A DNA stretch of 64,000 nt from Enterococcus malodoratus ATCC 43197 (GTDB taxonomy: Bacteria; Bacillota; Bacilli; Lactobacillales; Enterococcaceae). The stretch lies in NCBI RefSeq assembly GCF_000407185.1, contig NZ_KE136483.1, positions 1 through 64,000 on the forward strand, given 5' to 3'. Positions 35,922 to 43,553 of this stretch are shown piece by piece. How positions within the stretch are numbered: position 1 is the stretch's first letter; every line of letters starts with the position of its first letter. Under the pieces are notes generated by a model that made no database searches, was not told where the DNA came from, and saw only the letters and a program-made list of their open reading frames with translations. The position numbers were made by a program, and so were the translations under genes.

Positions 35922-37110
35922 ATTGTCCGGAATTTATTTCCATTAGTTTTTGTTTTAAGTCGTTTTCCATATGACCGATTTCGATCTCGGCTGCTTGGCG
36001 GCGTTCGCGGCCTTCTTTTTGAATCCGCAATGTTTCCTCTAGTGTTTCGACTAGGTCGTTTTGTGTTTGTTGCAACGTATCTAGATCGACGATGCCGCGT
36101 TCGTTTTCTTTGGCGGTCTCGATCGTTGAAATCTTCAACATCTCTGAATTTTTCTTTAATAGATCATTGGTTGTTTCAGATACTTGACGTTGTGCTGTAG
36201 AAGCATCTTTTTGACGTAATAGTGTCAAAGCGATCGCCACTTGGTTTTTCCATAAAGGAATCGCCGTGTTGATTGAGGCTTGGATCTTTTCAGCCAACGC
36301 TTGGTTCGTATTTTGGATCAAACGAATTTGCGGTGCTTGTTGGATCGTAATTTGACGTGCCAATTTTAAATCGTAAGTTCGTTTGTCTAAACGATCCAAA
36401 AATTGTGTATAGTCATTGACGATTTGGACGTCCATTTGATCACCGGAAGCTTTGGCTTTTTCGGTTGCTTCAGGAATCGTAGTCAGCTTCATTTCTTCGA
36501 TCTTCAATTCGGCTGCAGCGATATAAATATTTAACGCATCAAAGTAGTCTTTGTTCTTGGAGTAAAGAGTTTCCAACATTTGGTTGTCTCTCAACAATCC
36601 ATCTTTTTCAACGTTCAATTTTGTAGCGATCTTATCGATTTGAGCACCGATTTTTTGGTATTTCGTAGTGATCTCATATATCGATTGTTTCACTTTACCG
36701 AACATTTTTTGGAAAATATTGCCTTCACCAACGCGTAGTTCATCGGGATTGGCTTCATTCAAACGGTACATCAGCTGATTCAATGAATCACCGACAGGAC
36801 CGATATCCTGTGAAGAGACTGAATTCAACATTGATTGAGAGAATTCGCTCAACTTGGTTTGAGCAGTCGCACCGTAACTGATAACGGCTTGCGAGTCATT
36901 GACATCGATTTTCTTCGATAGCTCTCGCGCTTGTGCTTGTCGTTCGGCTGGTAATTTATCCACTAAGCGATCGGCCTGTTCTTGTGATTGCAAGTGGGAG
37001 ATTTCTTGTTGTTGAACGGGGGTTAAAGCATCGGTGCCAAATGGGTTGCTTAGTAGATCGTCTAACGTACTGTCTACCGGTTTGGTTTGTGAGTTATTTT
37101 CTGGTTCCAC
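35920..37110 (-). CDS. TelA-family toxic anion resistance protein
   Basis: A 396-residue cytosolic, mostly helical protein of the TelA/YceH family, linked to tellurite and cell-envelope stress resistance by unclear means. Long coiled-coil helices fill residues 60-380. The start is GTG at 37110, chosen because AGGAGG lies 8 nt upstream and the sequence follows as MEPENN. It is downstream of the XpaC-like gene, the usual pairing, but a strong hairpin (37129-37158) separates the two, so expression may be partly uncoupled. Confidence 0.9.
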   Translation of the reverse strand: MEPENNSQTKPVDSTLDDLLSNPFGTDALTPVQQQEISHLQSQEQADRLVDKLPAERQAQARELSKKIDVNDSQAVISYGATAQTKLSEFSQSMLNSVSSQDIGPVGDSLNQLMYRLNEANPDELRVGEGNIFQKMFGKVKQSIYEITTKYQKIGAQIDKIATKLNVEKDGLLRDNQMLETLYSKNKDYFDALNIYIAAAELKIEEMKLTTIPEATEKAKASGDQMDVQIVNDYTQFLDRLDKRTYDLKLARQITIQQAPQIRLIQNTNQALAEKIQASINTAIPLWKNQVAIALTLLRQKDASTAQRQVSETTNDLLKKNSEMLKISTIETAKENERGIVDLDTLQQTQNDLVETLEETLRIQKEGRERRQAAEIEIGHMENDLKQKLMEINSGQ

Positions 37111-37128
37111 TGTGAGTCCTCCTGTTCG

Positions 37129-37158
37129 AAAAAAATCTAGCTCAAGCTAGATTTTTTT
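37129..37158 (-). terminator. Hairpin terminator between xpaC-like gene and telA
   Basis: AAAAATCTAGCT pairs perfectly with AGCTAGATTTTT, with T runs on both strands. Read on the minus strand it would stop or weaken transcription coming from the gene at 37179. Confidence 0.8.
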
Positions 37159-37178
37159 GTTTAGCTATTTTTGTTTTT

Positions 37179-37835
37179 TTATTTTGTGGACAAATCAGGA
37201 TCATGGTCAAGATTTTTTTTCGCGATTGAAATTTCAACATCCATATCATCTAAGTCTTCAGAAACGAATTGTTGATAATCTTTCACGATTAAATCAGCCA
37301 TTTGATCAATGATCTGAGCGCTTTCTTCTAGTTTACCATAAACTTCTTTTGACTTGACCTCATGTCCATTGATTTCTACATAATTATCAGTCAAATCAAC
37401 AATGTTTGGAAGATGCGTATAAAGAAATTGGCTGGCTTCAGGTAAACGAGTTGGTTCTTTTACGAGTTCTTTGAATAATGCTTTCGTTGCCTTCAGCATG
37501 TCATGCCGTAAATCGATTGCTTTCAATTTGGCATTCTTTTGAATATTTTGCTGCAAAGATAAAACTTGCTGTTTAGAAATATTCATTGTTTCACGGAACA
37601 ATTCGATCTCACGTTCGCTCATACCCAATTTTTTATAGTAATCTTCTTTTTCTTTTGTCAGAAATGGTAATTCCTCTTTTTTCTGTGGACGTACTTTTCT
37701 TCCTTTAAATCCACGATAGATCAACCAAAAGCCAACGACCAACATTAAAAAGACGATATAATCGCCGAAGTCCCCTTCAAAAAAGGAGAGGATGCCGATT
37801 GCTGCGATGATGATTGGGAATATTTTACTTCGCAT
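37179..37835 (-). CDS. XpaC-like membrane protein (5-bromo-4-chloroindolyl phosphate hydrolysis family)
   Basis: A 218-residue protein with two N-terminal membrane segments (about 4-19 and 21-40) and a long helical cytosolic part. It belongs to the XpaC family, named for an apparent phosphatase activity in Bacillus that has not been well explained. In Firmicutes it normally precedes a telA gene, as here, so the two probably act together at the membrane. ATG 37835 has AGGAGG 8 nt upstream. Confidence 0.87.
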   Translation of the reverse strand: MRSKIFPIIIAAIGILSFFEGDFGDYIVFLMLVVGFWLIYRGFKGRKVRPQKKEELPFLTKEKEDYYKKLGMSEREIELFRETMNISKQQVLSLQQNIQKNAKLKAIDLRHDMLKATKALFKELVKEPTRLPEASQFLYTHLPNIVDLTDNYVEINGHEVKSKEVYGKLEESAQIIDQMADLIVKDYQQFVSEDLDDMDVEISIAKKNLDHDPDLSTK

Positions 37836-37987
37836 AATAATCCTCCTAGTCTAGTAATAACCCATCACATTATTCATTCAAATTACTTGATTTCTTTACA
37901 CGCTCATCATAGCATGAATTTCTATAGAAATAGTATCGGACTAAAGATGGATTTTTCAGATTTAGAAAAAACATAAGAATTTTCTGT

Positions 37988-37995
37988 GATACAAT
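37988..37995 (+). promoter_or_regulatory. Promoter -10 of the Nudix-macP-mtnN region
   Basis: The extended -10 TGATACAAT ends at 37995. It implies a leader of about 165 nt before the Nudix gene. Confidence 0.5.
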
Positions 37996-37999
37996 AAGG

Positions 38000-38130
38000 C
38001 AGAACCGTCGGGCTACAGCTACTCGGGCTGCCAAGGCCATTTTCGCAGCTATTATTGGGAGAAGATAGGTTACGTAATTAGGCTGAAAAGTTTTAAGAAA
38101 CTCTTGGGATGGTATACGACTTGAAAAATT
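38000..38130 (+). promoter_or_regulatory. Leader before the Nudix gene, distant relative of the paired-box repeat (locus E)
   Basis: It shares TTTTCGCAG (38040-38048) and ATGGTATACG (38109-38118) with repeat locus C. CCAAG (38031-38035) can pair with CTTGG (38103-38107). The pairing is shorter and less well placed than in the other loci. Confidence 0.4.
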
Positions 38131-38166
38131 AATTTCTTGATAGGAAAAAGGGGGAAAGGTGTCGTA

Positions 38167-38745
38167 ATGTTAGAGTATAAAGATTTTGAAGAGAAGACAA
38201 TTGAACGGAAAGAATTGTTTAAAGGAAAGATCATTGATGTTTATTTGGATGATGTCGCCTTGCCAATGGGCGGAACTGCTAAGAGGGAGTTAGTTTTCCA
38301 TCATGGGGGCGTTGGAATCATTCCCATCACTAAAGAAAATAAAATGATCATGGTCAAACAATTTCGGAAACCGCTAGAAAAGGTTGTCATGGAAATTCCT
38401 GCTGGAAAAATTGATCCCGGCGAAGGTCAGCATCCAGAAAAAACAGCGATGCGTGAATTAGAGGAAGAAACGGGCTATCGTACCGAAAAATTAACGTACA
38501 TAAATGAAATGTATTTATCGCCAGGATTTTCAAACGAGAAATTATACATTTACGCGGCGACCGATTTGGTCAAAGTTGAAAATCCGCGACCGCAAGATGA
38601 CGATGAGGTTTTAGAACTTTACGAGTTAACGATGGAAGAAGCAAAACAAGCGATCCAAGATGGATTGATTTGCGATGCGAAGACCATTTTCGCAGTAAAT
38701 TATTGGGAATTGCTGCAATTAAAAAATAAACAAGCCAATTCCTAA
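38167..38745 (+). CDS. Nudix hydrolase, ADP-ribose pyrophosphatase type
   Basis: Splits ADP-ribose or a similar nucleoside diphosphate derivative. The Nudix box is complete: GEGQHPEKTAMRELEEETGY around residue 87. The 192 residues and the N-terminal beta strands fit NudF/YqkG. A TTG at 38137 is in frame, but AAAGGTG (38156-38161) spaced 5 nt from ATG 38167 supports the later start. The order Nudix, MacP-like, Pfs matches the pneumococcal chromosome. Repeat locus B begins at the stop codon. Confidence 0.9.
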   Translation: MLEYKDFEEKTIERKELFKGKIIDVYLDDVALPMGGTAKRELVFHHGGVGIIPITKENKMIMVKQFRKPLEKVVMEIPAGKIDPGEGQHPEKTAMRELEEETGYRTEKLTYINEMYLSPGFSNEKLYIYAATDLVKVENPRPQDDDEVLELYELTMEEAKQAIQDGLICDAKTIFAVNYWELLQLKNKQANS

Positions 38746-39137
38746 AGGTTATCTATTTATACGGCATGAAAATCAGACTCATTTTTCCTCAAGAAAAATG
38801 AATACATTTATAAGAATAAGGATGTCAGTTCCTCTTTTAGTAGGATCATTGAATTGGATATCAAAATGTTCTGATTTGTCTAAAAACGTCAGGCAAAGTA
38901 TAGAGGAATGATATACGGCATGAAAATCAGACTTATTTTTCCTCAAGAAAAATGAATACATTTATAAGAATAAGGATGTCAGTTCCTCTTTTAGTAGGAT
39001 CATTGGATTGGATATCAAAATGTTCTGATTTGTTTAAAAACGTCAGGCAAAGTATAGAGGAATGATATACGGCATGAAAATCAGACTCATTTTTCCTCAA
39101 GAAAAATGAATACATTTATATGAATAAGGAGAGGATC
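38746..39137 (+). repeat. 154-bp tandem paired-box/hairpin repeat (locus B)
   Basis: Two full 154-bp copies differ at three positions only, and a third partial copy runs into the next gene. Each full copy has TTCCTCT (38829-38835; 38983-38989) complementary to AGAGGAA (38902-38908; 39056-39062). A hairpin CATTTTTC/GAAAAATG around CTCAA lies at 38780-38800 and recurs in each copy. In copy 2 the closing C becomes T, which keeps a G-U pair. The last copy ends in AAGGAG, the ribosome binding site of the gene at 39142. Confidence 0.85.
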
Positions 39138-39141
39138 ACGC

Positions 39142-39426
39142 ATGAGCCAATCACCCCTGGTGACGCGCAGCGAATTGCGAAAACGAAAAGAAGAGCAAGA
39201 GCGGTTGGCAGAGGAACAACGAAAAGCTGCTGAACGAACGTATGAAAAAAGAGAGAAAGAAATCAGTAACGTTTATCGTAAAGAATTAAAGAAGAATAAA
39301 CCAGTCACGAAGTCTCGCAGCAGTGAACGCGTGAAACAAAAAGAACGTGGTAGTATACTAAATAAGGCGATTATTTTTGTTCTATTACTTTTGATCGTGG
39401 TAATGTTAGCTGTATTCTTTATTTAG
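39142..39426 (+). CDS. macP: MacP-like small membrane protein, probable PBP2a activator
   Basis: A 94-residue protein with a very basic and acidic helical N-terminal part (about 10-70) and one C-terminal membrane segment (about 74-93). The short start with PLVT, the layout and the neighbourhood (Nudix before, mtnN after) match MacP of Streptococcus pneumoniae, a kinase-controlled activator of PBP2a. A PBP2a gene is present at 18334. The homology is inferred from architecture and gene order because direct similarity is low. AAGGAGAGG before the ATG comes from the end of repeat locus B. Confidence 0.72.
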   Translation: MSQSPLVTRSELRKRKEEQERLAEEQRKAAERTYEKREKEISNVYRKELKKNKPVTKSRSSERVKQKERGSILNKAIIFVLLLLIVVMLAVFFI

Positions 39427-39530
39427 TTATGCATTAAACGGACGGATGTGTTTTATTTAGCGAAACACGTAGGAGTCATCGAATGTATTTAACTAAAAAT
39501 AATTTTATTAATTGAACTAGGAGAATGATT

Positions 39531-40223
39531 ATGAAAATCGGTATTATCGGTGCCATGGAACCAGAAGTTAAAGCATTACGAGAAAGCTTGGAACATCCAT
39601 TATCTTGGGAGCAATCAGGCGCATTGTTCATTTCTGGAAGTCTGGGCAATCATGAAGTGATTGTTGTGCAATCAGGGATCGGAAAAGTTTTGGCTTCGAT
39701 CACGACTTCTGTTTTGATTCAACAATATAAGGTCAATATGGTCATCAACACGGGAACCGCTGGCGGAATCGGAACGGGTCTTTCAATCGGGGATTTAGTT
39801 ATTGCAGACAAAGTTGCCTATTTTGATGTGGATGCGACGACGTTTGGCTATGAAATTGGACAAGTTCCCGGGATGCCTCTTTACTATGAAGGCTCAACAT
39901 ACTTAAAAGGTGAGATGCTGGAAGCCAGCAAAAAAATGAATCAATCCGCACATGTTGGTTTGATCGTTTCAGGCGATACCTTTGTCAGCAGCCCATCAAA
40001 AATTTATGAGATTAAAGCGGCATTTCCTGATGCGCTGGCTGTTGAAATGGAAGGGGCAGCAATTGGGCATACGGCTGCTCAATTTGGCATTCCATTCTTG
40101 ATCGTGCGAGCAATCAGCGACACGGCTGACAGCGAAGCAACAGAAACACACGAAGAATTTGTTAATCGTACAGGAACATTATCTGCACAATTAGTGATTG
40201 AATTTGTAAATCACTTAGTCTAA
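39531..40223 (+). CDS. mtnN: 5'-methylthioadenosine/S-adenosylhomocysteine nucleosidase
   Basis: Removes adenine from methylthioadenosine and S-adenosylhomocysteine, the waste products of SAM use. It has 230 residues, the usual length. It starts MKIGIIGAMEPE, has NTGTAGGI near residue 77 and EMEGAAIGHTA near 171, where the purine and ribose bind, and the catalytic Asp in SDTAD near 195. ATG 39525 is also in frame but touches the AGGAG, whereas ATG 39531 is 7 nt away and gives the family N-terminus. Confidence 0.96.
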   Translation: MKIGIIGAMEPEVKALRESLEHPLSWEQSGALFISGSLGNHEVIVVQSGIGKVLASITTSVLIQQYKVNMVINTGTAGGIGTGLSIGDLVIADKVAYFDVDATTFGYEIGQVPGMPLYYEGSTYLKGEMLEASKKMNQSAHVGLIVSGDTFVSSPSKIYEIKAAFPDALAVEMEGAAIGHTAAQFGIPFLIVRAISDTADSEATETHEEFVNRTGTLSAQLVIEFVNHLV

Positions 40224-40302
40224 CTAATTTGTTACTTACCCGATTTACTTCTTGAAATGAAACAATAGCAATGAAGAACTGAATAATGAGGAGGAACATT
40301 TC

Positions 40303-40848
40303 ATGCGTGCATTACTTTCGATTGACTATACTAATGATTTTGTAGCAACTGACGGCAAGCTGACCACAGGGGAAGCGGGTCAGGCAATTGAGCAAGAGAT
40401 CGTCGCTATGACTGAAAGTTACTTTCAACAAGGTGATTTCATCGTGTTCGCGATTGATGGGCATGATCCCAGTGATCAATACCATCCCGAAAATAGACTT
40501 TTCCCGCCGCATAATGTGATCGGAACGAGCGGTCGTGATTTATATGGTTCGCTGGCTGATTTTTATCAAGCAAATCAAGCGAAGAAAAATGTTTATTGGA
40601 TTGACAAGCGTCATTATTCAGCCTTCAGCGGGACGGACCTAGACATTCGGTTACGCGAACGCGGTATTACAGAACTTTGTTTGACAGGGGTTTGTACAGA
40701 TATTTGTGTCTTGCATACTGCTGTGGATGCCTACAACTTGGGGTATCAATTGATAATCCCAGAAAAGGCTGTCGCAAGTTTTGATGCAACAGGGCATACT
40801 TGGGCGTTGAATCATTTCAAGAATACTTTAGGAGCAAAAATCGTCTAA
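40303..40848 (+). CDS. pncA: Nicotinamidase / isochorismatase-family cysteine hydrolase
   Basis: Probably deamidates nicotinamide to nicotinate for NAD recycling. In 181 residues the catalytic triad is visible: Asp8 in SIDYTNDF, a Lys in WIDKRHYSAF near residue 102, and Cys in LTGVCTDIC near 130. Metal ligands fit DGHDPSDQYH near 52. The length and motifs agree with PncA; another amide substrate is possible. It has AGGAGG before ATG 40303 and a bidirectional terminator after it. Confidence 0.88.
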   Translation: MRALLSIDYTNDFVATDGKLTTGEAGQAIEQEIVAMTESYFQQGDFIVFAIDGHDPSDQYHPENRLFPPHNVIGTSGRDLYGSLADFYQANQAKKNVYWIDKRHYSAFSGTDLDIRLRERGITELCLTGVCTDICVLHTAVDAYNLGYQLIIPEKAVASFDATGHTWALNHFKNTLGAKIV

Positions 40849-40860
40849 AAAGAAAAAAAG

Positions 40861-40896
40861 AAAGCCGCAACGATTTTCTATCGTTGCGGTTTTTTT
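40861..40896. terminator. Bidirectional terminator
   Basis: CCGCAACGAT pairs with ATCGTTGCGG, with A and T runs outside. It serves pncA and the convergent HAD gene. Confidence 0.93.
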
Positions 40897-41570
40897 TATT
40901 TCAAATAGTCGGAGATGAATGTTGTGAAATTTTCAATGACGCCATCTTTTGCTAGACCCTCGGCTTCAAGAACGGCACGGTTTTTTCCATCGGGATCAAT
41001 GGCTACGATCGTACCGATCTTAGCATTGTGAGCAGCTTGTAATCCAGAATAGGAGTCTTCGATTACCAGACAGTTTTTTGGCTCAACACCGATTTTTTCT
41101 GCTGCGATCAGGAAAATATCTGGCGCGGGTTTTCCGGGGAAACTGCCAGTATGGCAAACCATCTGGTCGTAATCGAACCAATTGCCTAGATTTAAGTAGT
41201 CGAAATAGAAATCCATGTTGATCTTCGGTGATGCCGAAGCAATCGTCATAGGAATGTCGTTTGCCTTCAAGTAATCTAGCACATCTCGCAGGCCTTTTGT
41301 AAAATCTTTATGGTTAGAACTTTCTAGAACTGATTTGCGATAGAAAGTCTCTTTTTCATCAGATAATTTTTGAACCTCTTCATCGGTCAGATCCTTTGAA
41401 ATAAAGTTGCGTAAAATCACGTCGTTGGTTTTGCCGTGAAGATTCTTTAAAATGTCTTCCTCAGTCAATTCTTTCTCTGAATATTTTTGGAGTAAATATA
41501 GCCAAGCGGCTTCATGGAGATCAGAATCCATGAACATTGTCCCGTTAAAATCAAAAATGATACCTTTCAT
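40896..41570 (-). CDS. HAD-family phosphatase, beta-phosphoglucomutase-like
   Basis: A cytosolic phosphatase or phosphomutase of 224 residues. The HAD motifs are FDFNGTMF (nucleophile Asp8), TIASASP near residue 114, and VIEDSYSGLQAA near 172, with a helical cap between. The cap type and size fit the beta-phosphoglucomutase/phosphatase group. The nucleophile is DFNGT where DLDGT is usual, as in some sugar-phosphate phosphatases. The substrate is unknown. Confidence 0.87.
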   Translation of the reverse strand: MKGIIFDFNGTMFMDSDLHEAAWLYLLQKYSEKELTEEDILKNLHGKTNDVILRNFISKDLTDEEVQKLSDEKETFYRKSVLESSNHKDFTKGLRDVLDYLKANDIPMTIASASPKINMDFYFDYLNLGNWFDYDQMVCHTGSFPGKPAPDIFLIAAEKIGVEPKNCLVIEDSYSGLQAAHNAKIGTIVAIDPDGKNRAVLEAEGLAKDGVIENFTTFISDYLK

Positions 41571-41707
41571 ACATAACCCTCACTTTTTCCAAGATAGTCT
41601 TAGTTTAGCACTTTTTGAAAACAATTGATGAAAAAGAAAGTATTATTTGCAACTTCAAATCAATCGTTTTATAGTGAGAAAGAATGAAATAAATGGAGTT
41701 GAAATAT

Positions 41708-42088
41708 ATGTTAGACTACTTGGTCATTGCACTTTTTGCATTTGTCGGAGGGACCGCGCGCTATTGGTTAGGCGTTTGGATTCCGGCGGTAGGCGGGTTT
41801 CCATTAGGAACGCTGCTGGTTAACTTATTAGGCTGTTTCATCTTTAGTTGGATCGTCAAACATATTTTGAATGATAGCGATGTTTCCGCTCGTTTAGTTT
41901 TGGGGATGGGCGTTGGATTCTGCGGAGCCCTGACGACGTTCTCTTCGTTTGCTTTAGACACGATGAAATTAGTACAGGCGGGACAAATCGGATTCGCTTT
42001 TCTTTACCTGCTGCTGTCATTTATCGGCGGCTTGGCTATGACCGTGCTCGGTGAAGCGATCTATCACAGAAAGGTGGTAGAGCCATGA
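41708..42088 (+). CDS. crcB: Fluoride channel subunit CrcB/Fluc (first of pair)
   Basis: A small membrane protein of 126 residues with four membrane segments that exports fluoride as a dimer. The motifs GGTARYWLG near residue 14 and GFCGALTTFSSF near 73 are the pore and Phe-box residues. ATG 41693 is in frame, but GGAG (41695-41698) spaced 9 nt from ATG 41708 favours the later start. It overlaps the second crcB gene by 4 nt, so a heterodimer is likely. No fluoride riboswitch is seen upstream. Confidence 0.92.
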   Translation: MLDYLVIALFAFVGGTARYWLGVWIPAVGGFPLGTLLVNLLGCFIFSWIVKHILNDSDVSARLVLGMGVGFCGALTTFSSFALDTMKLVQAGQIGFAFLYLLLSFIGGLAMTVLGEAIYHRKVVEP

Positions 42089-42438
42089 TCGAGACATTAT
42101 TGGCAGGCAGCGGTGCCGCAATTGGAGCCATGCTGCGCTTTACTTTGAATAATTATTTTGAACCTCAGACCAAACGTCTGCCGAGAGCGACTTTTTTCAT
42201 CAACTTGACTGGAAGCTTGCTATTAGGAATTTTCTTTGGTCTCCATCTGTCTGATCCAGTCTATTTATTTTTAGGCACGGGAATTATGGGCGGTTACACG
42301 ACCTTTTCTACCTATAATTTTGAATTGTTTGTCTTATGGAAAAAGGATCGGCCGATGTTTTATCGCTATCTCCTTGGATCATATGGATTAGGGTTACTGT
42401 TAAGCTTTATCGGAATAGTGATCGGTTCAAAACTATAA
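42085..42438 (+). CDS. crcB: Fluoride channel subunit CrcB/Fluc (second of pair)
   Basis: The partner subunit, 117 residues and four membrane segments, with GSGAAIGAMLRF at the start and GIMGGYTTFSTY near residue 67. The ATGA overlap with the first gene links their translation. Firmicutes often have such inverted-topology pairs. A terminator follows at once (42437-42473). Confidence 0.92.
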   Translation: MIETLLAGSGAAIGAMLRFTLNNYFEPQTKRLPRATFFINLTGSLLLGIFFGLHLSDPVYLFLGTGIMGGYTTFSTYNFELFVLWKKDRPMFYRYLLGSYGLGLLLSFIGIVIGSKL

Positions 42439-42473
42439 AAAATGAGTCACAGAAATTCTGTGGCTCATTTTTT
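42437..42473. terminator. Bidirectional terminator
   Basis: AAAATGAGTCACAGAA pairs with TTCTGTGGCTCATTTT (one mismatch or G-U). It overlaps the last codons of the convergent AraC-type gene. Confidence 0.93.
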
Positions 42474-43442
42474 ATTTTCTCTGAAAGTATTTGGCAGCTC
42501 GCCATAGGCCGCTTTAAACTGTTTGTAAAAATGACTGCGATTTTTGAGACCCACCAATTCAACGATCGAGCTGATTGGCAGCGTGGAGCCTTCAATTAGA
42601 AACTTGGCCTGCTTCATTCGCTGTTTTGATAGTAGTTCGGAAAAGGTTTCGCCAGTCTTTTTCTTAATGATATTGCTTAAATAGTTCTTGTTATAGCCGA
42701 GTTGCTGAGCGGCGTTTTCCAGAGAGAGGCTGGCATACTCCTTTTCGATTAATTTTAAGGTGTCAATGACGACCTGATGGTTGGTCTTATCCTTTTTCTC
42801 TTCATAAAAATCATAGGTGCAATTGCCAATCAATTCTGTAAATAAAATCGGAATGTAGAGAGAAATGATCTCATTCGCAAAGATCGGTTCGGTGAAATAT
42901 TTATCGATCATTTGATCGAGGATCATTTGAACATGCTCATTTTGGGAGCAGCGGAAAATCAAATATTCCTTTCGTGAACGGGTCGCCATCGTCTGAGCTA
43001 AGAAATTGAAGAGCACACTATTCTTATCATTCAAACTAGACAGCCAATCGATATCGACTTTATCATTTGGGAAAATAATGTTGATCAGAATGTCCTCTTC
43101 TCCATGTTCACCTAAAGCATGAGAAGAGCCGCGATCGAGCAGTAAAATTTCTCCTTGCTTGATCACTTCGCGTCTGCCATTGATATACTGGACAGATTTT
43201 CCTGAATAGACATAATTCAATTCTAAAAAGTGGTGACTGTGTTCTGGATACGGAGCAAACCGCGGGTGCTTACTGATGTAAATCGAATTATTTTTTAGAA
43301 AGTATTCTTTGAGTAAAACCATGTTGTCTTCTGCCGTTTGAAAGGATCTTGAGGGGATATCAATCACGAATTTTTTCTTATTTAATTGCGCCTCTTCGAT
43401 TTGATTATGGTTCTGTAAATAGTCTTTTACGATTTTATGCAT
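42465..43442 (-). CDS. AraC-family regulator of the rhamnose genes
   Basis: A 325-residue regulator. An N-terminal cupin-like sugar-sensing domain lies at about 50-150 (HSHHFLELNYVYSG near 65), and two helix-turn-helix motifs lie at the end (ENAAQQLGYNKNYLSNII and ISSIVELVGLKNRSHFYKQF). It is divergent from the rhamnose permease gene and probably activates that operon with L-rhamnose, like RhaS/RhaR; the ligand is inferred. An ATG-less extension to 43502 is in frame, but GGGATG spaced about 7 nt from ATG 43442 marks the better start. Confidence 0.88.
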   Translation of the reverse strand: MHKIVKDYLQNHNQIEEAQLNKKKFVIDIPSRSFQTAEDNMVLLKEYFLKNNSIYISKHPRFAPYPEHSHHFLELNYVYSGKSVQYINGRREVIKQGEILLLDRGSSHALGEHGEEDILINIIFPNDKVDIDWLSSLNDKNSVLFNFLAQTMATRSRKEYLIFRCSQNEHVQMILDQMIDKYFTEPIFANEIISLYIPILFTELIGNCTYDFYEEKKDKTNHQVVIDTLKLIEKEYASLSLENAAQQLGYNKNYLSNIIKKKTGETFSELLSKQRMKQAKFLIEGSTLPISSIVELVGLKNRSHFYKQFKAAYGELPNTFRENKK

Positions 43443-43491
43443 GTCAACACATCCCTGTAATTTCGTCACAATCATTCTATATCCACGACAT

Positions 43492-43505
43492 TGAAAACGC
43501 AACCA
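43492..43505 (+). promoter_or_regulatory. cre-like site before the rhamnose operon
   Basis: TGAAAACGCAACCA matches 12 of 14 positions of the CcpA operator consensus TGWAANCGNTNWCA. It lies in the divergent promoter region, as expected for glucose repression. Confidence 0.5.
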
Positions 43506-43553
43506 TAAATTCCGATAATAAACATGTAAATAAATTTAAGGAGCGAGTAAGAC

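Noticed and set aside
38779-39115. Two nearly identical 60-codon ORFs on the minus strand in the 154-bp repeats
   Set aside because: They arise only because the DNA unit is repeated; all three differences change the amino acid, there is no ribosome binding site, and the 154-bp period is not a multiple of three.
38762-39125. Possible CRISPR array from the repeated blocks
   Set aside because: The units are 154 bp with no unique spacers between short repeats, and no cas genes are present.
41571-41707. Fluoride riboswitch before the crcB pair
   Set aside because: No sequence resembling the conserved fluoride aptamer is seen in the 137-bp gap.
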